From: an uncultured Burkholderiaceae bacterium
GTDB taxonomy: Bacteria; Pseudomonadota; Gammaproteobacteria; Burkholderiales; Burkholderiaceae
DNA length: 64,000 nt
Direction: 5' to 3'
NCBI GenBank assembly: GCA_937871985.1
Contig: CALMPB010000274.1
Span: 66,520 to 130,519 of the forward strand
Positions 60,034-64,000 of this stretch are shown in pieces. The translations under genes and the position numbers were made by a program. Positions within the stretch are counted from its first letter, which is position 1; every line of letters begins with the position of its first letter. The notes below the pieces were generated by a model. That model was given only the letters and a program-made list of their open reading frames with translations, was not told the origin of the DNA and did no database searches.

Positions 60034-61704
60034 ATGGCTCCCATAGCCGCAGCAGATTCCTCCGCAACCGGCCGCGTCCTGTCGGTTCGTCAATCTCTTT
60101 TCGCCATGCTGGGCCTGTGTTTCGTGGTCATGATGGTCGCCATCGACCAGACCGTGGTGGGCATGGCCCTGCCCACCATCGTGGCGGAGCTCAATGGCTT
60201 CGAGCTGTATGCCTGGGTGGGAACCTCCTACCTGCTCACCTCGGTCATCATGGTGCCGATTTTCGGCCGGCTGGGCGATTACTACGGCCGCCGGCACTTC
60301 GTCATCGCGGCCATCGTGGTGTTCGGCGCCGCCTCGGCCTTGTGCGGGTTTTCCAACAGCATGATGCAACTGGTGCTGGCCCGCGCGCTGCAGGGCATAG
60401 GCGGCGGCATGCTGGTGGGCACGGCGTTCGCCTGCATTCCCGATTTATTCCCCGAGCCGCGCGTGCGCCTGCGCTGGCAGGTGCTGTTCAGCTCGGCCTA
60501 TGGGCTGGCCAACGCCATCGGCCCGACCCTGGGCGGGGTGCTGACGCATTATGCCGGCTGGCGCTCGGTGTTCTTCGTCAATCTGCCCATCAGCATCCTG
60601 GGCCTGTGGTTCATTTCAAAATACCTGCCGCGCATTCGGCACGTACAGCACGGCAATATCCACCTGGACTGGCAGGGAGCGGTATTGATCGCGGCGGGCT
60701 TGAGCGGCCTGCAGCTTTTCGTGGAGTTTCTGCCCACGCCGCACATGGGGTCGATGGCGGCGCTGGCCGGCGCGGGCAGCGTGGTGATGTTCGCGGCCCT
60801 GTATTTCTGGGAAAGGCATTGCGTCGATCCGCTATTGCCGCTCGACATGTTCCGCAACAAGAGCCTGTCGGCGCTGTTCGGCCTGTCGACGCTGCTGGGC
60901 TTTGCCATGTTCGCCATTCTGTTCTACGTGCCGCTATTGCTGCAGGGCGGTTTTGGGCAGACGCCGCAAGCGGCGGGCGTGCTGATTACGCCGCTGGTGT
61001 TTTGCATCACGGTGGCCAGCATTTTCAATAGCCGTATTCTGGTGCGCCTTCCCAATCCCAACATCATGCTTTACGTGGGGTTCGTGCTGCTGTTTATTTC
61101 ATGCGCGGGCCTGGTACTGATCTCCCGGTCGACCAATGTATGGGCCATGGCGGGGGTTCTGGTCGTCGGCGGGCTGGGCCTAGGCTTTATTGTGCCCAAC
61201 CTGACCGTCTTCGGCCAGGAGATCGCCGGGCGTGGGCAGTTGGGCATTGCAACGGCCCTGCTGCAGTCCACGCGCATGATCGGCGGCATGCTGGGCATGG
61301 CCATCGTGGGCTCCCTGGTCAATCACTATTATGTGCAGCATGTGAAACTGGCCGTTTCCGCGCATTCGCCGGGGGCTTGGGCGGGCATGCTGGAAGACCC
61401 GCAAATACTCATGAACGCCGCCGATCAGCAAAAGTTCACCGGCTTGCTGCACGGGCTGGGGCTGGACGGGGACGCCTTGATCGACGCGGCGCGCGCGTCG
61501 ATGGTGTCGTCCATACACCTGGGCATGGTGCTGGTGCTGCTGGTGGTGATCGTGGCCGCGTTCTGGGTGCGCGGCGTCGAACCTGTGCGCTTCAACCGCG
61601 CTTCCGGCGGAGCGCGGCCCGCCGCCAATAACGAGCCGGCGGCCAAGCCCGGCGCGCCTCTGGCGGCCGGCGAAGAGCCGGAGGAGGCCCGCGATGCCCA
61701 TTGA
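60034..61704 (+). CDS. MFS efflux transporter, DHA2 (EmrB/QacA) family
   Basis: A 556-residue drug:proton antiporter of the 14-helix family. Helix 1 has the motif D1-like LGLCFVVMMVAIDQTVVGMALPTI; motif A is GRLGDYYGRRHFV between helices 2 and 3; LARALQGIGGGMLVGT matches motif B, with the Arg of helix 4. The C-terminus has a hydrophilic tail rich in Ala/Pro/Glu. It overlaps the marR gene by 11 bp, and a palindromic operator lies in its promoter, so the pump is probably induced by its substrates, which are unknown. Confidence 0.92.
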   Translation: MAPIAAADSSATGRVLSVRQSLFAMLGLCFVVMMVAIDQTVVGMALPTIVAELNGFELYAWVGTSYLLTSVIMVPIFGRLGDYYGRRHFVIAAIVVFGAASALCGFSNSMMQLVLARALQGIGGGMLVGTAFACIPDLFPEPRVRLRWQVLFSSAYGLANAIGPTLGGVLTHYAGWRSVFFVNLPISILGLWFISKYLPRIRHVQHGNIHLDWQGAVLIAAGLSGLQLFVEFLPTPHMGSMAALAGAGSVVMFAALYFWERHCVDPLLPLDMFRNKSLSALFGLSTLLGFAMFAILFYVPLLLQGGFGQTPQAAGVLITPLVFCITVASIFNSRILVRLPNPNIMLYVGFVLLFISCAGLVLISRSTNVWAMAGVLVVGGLGLGFIVPNLTVFGQEIAGRGQLGIATALLQSTRMIGGMLGMAIVGSLVNHYYVQHVKLAVSAHSPGAWAGMLEDPQILMNAADQQKFTGLLHGLGLDGDALIDAARASMVSSIHLGMVLVLLVVIVAAFWVRGVEPVRFNRASGGARPAANNEPAAKPGAPLAAGEEPEEARDAH

Positions 61705-62131
61705 ACTGCCCGCGTTCAAGGTCGTGCAGCAATTGGGCCGCACATACCGCGCCATGCTCAGCTCCTTCGACGCCAGCATGGGTCTGCCTTTGCCGCGCTG
61801 GCGCGTCTTGCTGGCGTTGTACCAGCAGGGCCAGTTGTCGCAAAAACAATTGGCCGAACATCTGGGCATGGATCCGGCCGCCTTGACGCGCCAGGTCAAG
61901 GCCATGCAGAACCTCGGACTGATCGCGCGGCATAACGACGAGCGGGACAATCGGCTGACCAACGTCGTCCTGACCGGCGATGGCACCCGACTGGTCGAAC
62001 AAGCCCTGCCCAAGCGCATGCAGTTCTTCGGCACGCTGGTTTCCGATCTCTCCGCCGACGAAGTGGAAACCCTCAGCAGGCTGCTCGATATCCTGGAAAA
62101 GCGTTTGCGCCACGAAATGCCGCATCCTTGA
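61694..62131 (+). CDS. MarR-family transcriptional regulator
   Basis: A 145-residue MarR protein: dimerisation helices at both ends and a winged helix (WRVLLALYQQGQLSQKQLAEHLGMDPAALTRQVKAM, then the wing GLIARHNDERDNRLTNVVLT with the conserved D-x-R-D pattern). Its start lies inside the 3' end of the MFS gene (11-bp overlap) behind GGAGGAGGCC. It very likely represses the operon through the inverted repeat at 59993-60014. Confidence 0.92.
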   Translation: MPIELPAFKVVQQLGRTYRAMLSSFDASMGLPLPRWRVLLALYQQGQLSQKQLAEHLGMDPAALTRQVKAMQNLGLIARHNDERDNRLTNVVLTGDGTRLVEQALPKRMQFFGTLVSDLSADEVETLSRLLDILEKRLRHEMPHP

Positions 62132-62306
62132 CGGCTGGCGCGTCGCGGCGTCGTGGTCAAGGAGCTGTTGCCGCCCTGATCGGGCGGATGGTCGAGTGGC
62201 GCTGGCATCGAGAAGGCTTCCCGCGGTCGCGTGATACCAAAAGAAACCTGGCGTTCCGCTTTGAATGGGCCGATTTTGCGAAGCCCGAGTACAATCAGAC
62301 CTTTAA

Positions 62307-63668
<1,362 letters not shown>

Positions 63669-63672
63669 CCTC

Positions 63673-63942
63673 TAGGGCCTGTTAACCCATATTAAGGAGT
63701 CGCGAAGCCATGAAAAATCTGACGGATCCAGGCGCCGGGCGCCGGTCGTATGTCGATACGGGCAAGCCCGGCAACGCCGAGCCGGCGGATTTTTCATGGC
63801 TTCCCGCAGGGTTGGGGCGGGAACCGGCCGCTCGCGGCGTTGCCCCTGCTCGCAAGGCATTGAGCCTTGCTGCGCGGGGCGCCTGGCGTTCAGCCGGTTC
63901 CCGCCCCAACGCGATCTCCTTAATATGGGTTAACAGGCCCTA
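63673..63942. mobile_element. MITE-like palindromic element between eno and ftsB
   Basis: Terminal inverted repeats of 27 bp are perfect (63673-63699 with 63916-63942), including a terminal TA on each side that may be the target duplication; the inner end begins GGGCCTGTTAACCC. Inside are two hairpin arms of 100 nt each: 63704-63803 (16-bp perfect base stem, 63704-63719 with 63788-63803) and 63811-63910 (18-bp stem, 63811-63828 with 63893-63910, plus an inner GCAAGGC/GCCTTGC hairpin at 63852-63870). No transposase is encoded; a 77-codon open frame across it is a by-product of the palindromes. Confidence 0.8.
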
Positions 63943-63948
63943 ATGAAC

Positions 63949-63966
63949 GCCCGGCTTCGTCCGGGC
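63949..63966 (+). terminator. Weak hairpin before ftsB
   Basis: GCCCGG pairs with CCGGGC over a 6-nt loop, followed by TTGAACC without a real T-run. It may end the eno transcript or merely be leader structure. Confidence 0.3.
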
Positions 63967-63977
63967 TTGAACCAGCC

Positions 63978-64000
63978 ATGCGACTGCTATTCATAGTTTT
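63978..64000 (+). CDS. ftsB: Cell division protein FtsB, first codons only
   Basis: The right edge cuts the gene after seven codons, MRLLFIV. This start, and the position after eno, match FtsB of betaproteobacteria (MRLL, then a hydrophobic helix). FtsB bridges FtsL and FtsQ in the divisome. With so few residues the call depends on synteny. No good ribosome site is seen in AACCAGCC. Confidence 0.6.

Noticed and set aside
63710..63943. 77-codon open frame inside the palindromic element, with a ribosome-site-like AAGGAG upstream
   Set aside because: The frame arises from inverted repeats and a similar one reads from the opposite strand; the peptide is Ala/Arg/Gly-rich without a family.

Overview
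The window is about 64 kb of GC-rich DNA with dense, mostly co-directional gene clusters. Gene order (maf / yceD-rpmF-plsX-fabHDG-acpP-fabF / rpoE-rseA-rseB-mucD / lepA-lepB-rnc-era-recO, pyrG-kdsA-eno-ftsB) and protein sequences point to a betaproteobacterium of the order Burkholderiales, most likely Alcaligenaceae (Bordetella/Achromobacter/Pusillimonas relatives). This assignment rests on recognition of families and synteny, not on a database search. I saw no rRNA, tRNA, CRISPR array or transposase gene.

Layout. 1-1.6 kb: 3' end of trpA, then accD. 1.6-4.6 kb: rne on the minus strand, a long non-coding divergent region, then rluC and a HAD phosphatase. 6.8-9.05 kb: a minus-strand, ATGA-coupled trio maf / RsmI-like methyltransferase / AmiD-like amidase. 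9.2-15.8 kb: the fatty acid synthesis cluster with yceD and rpmF. 15.8-19.9 kb: a small membrane protein coupled to the sigma-E operon. 20.0-25.6 kb: lepA-lepB-rnc-era-recO and a PIN-domain gene. 25.7-29.5 kb (minus): a BI-1 membrane protein, and a purine-type deaminase with an NCS2 permease. 29.9-34.1 kb: holC and pepA (minus), lptF and cysB (plus). 34.4-41.2 kb: a DUF2325 gene behind Fur-box-like sequence, an NlpC/P60 lipoprotein, GlcG-like and UMF1-type genes, acs and an EamA exporter.

41.2-51.5 kb is the clearest accessory segment: hyuA-hyuB-iclR followed by a complete branched-chain-type ABC importer (livJHMGF-like). The segment lies between two perfect 63-bp direct repeats, each containing the last 20 codons of etfQO. 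The right copy is the true gene end; the left copy is a fragment beside the EamA gene. This looks like an inserted catabolic island importing and hydrolysing an unknown amide, lactam or hydantoin-like compound.

51.5-64 kb: etfQO, a hot-dog thioesterase, a two-subunit CoA-transferase, aminopeptidase P, pyrG-kdsA, an MFS efflux pump with its MarR regulator and a perfect palindromic operator, eno, and the first codons of ftsB. Between eno and ftsB lies a roughly 266-bp element with 27-bp perfect terminal inverted repeats, TA at both ends and two internal 100-nt hairpin arms, which looks like a MITE or structured repeat.
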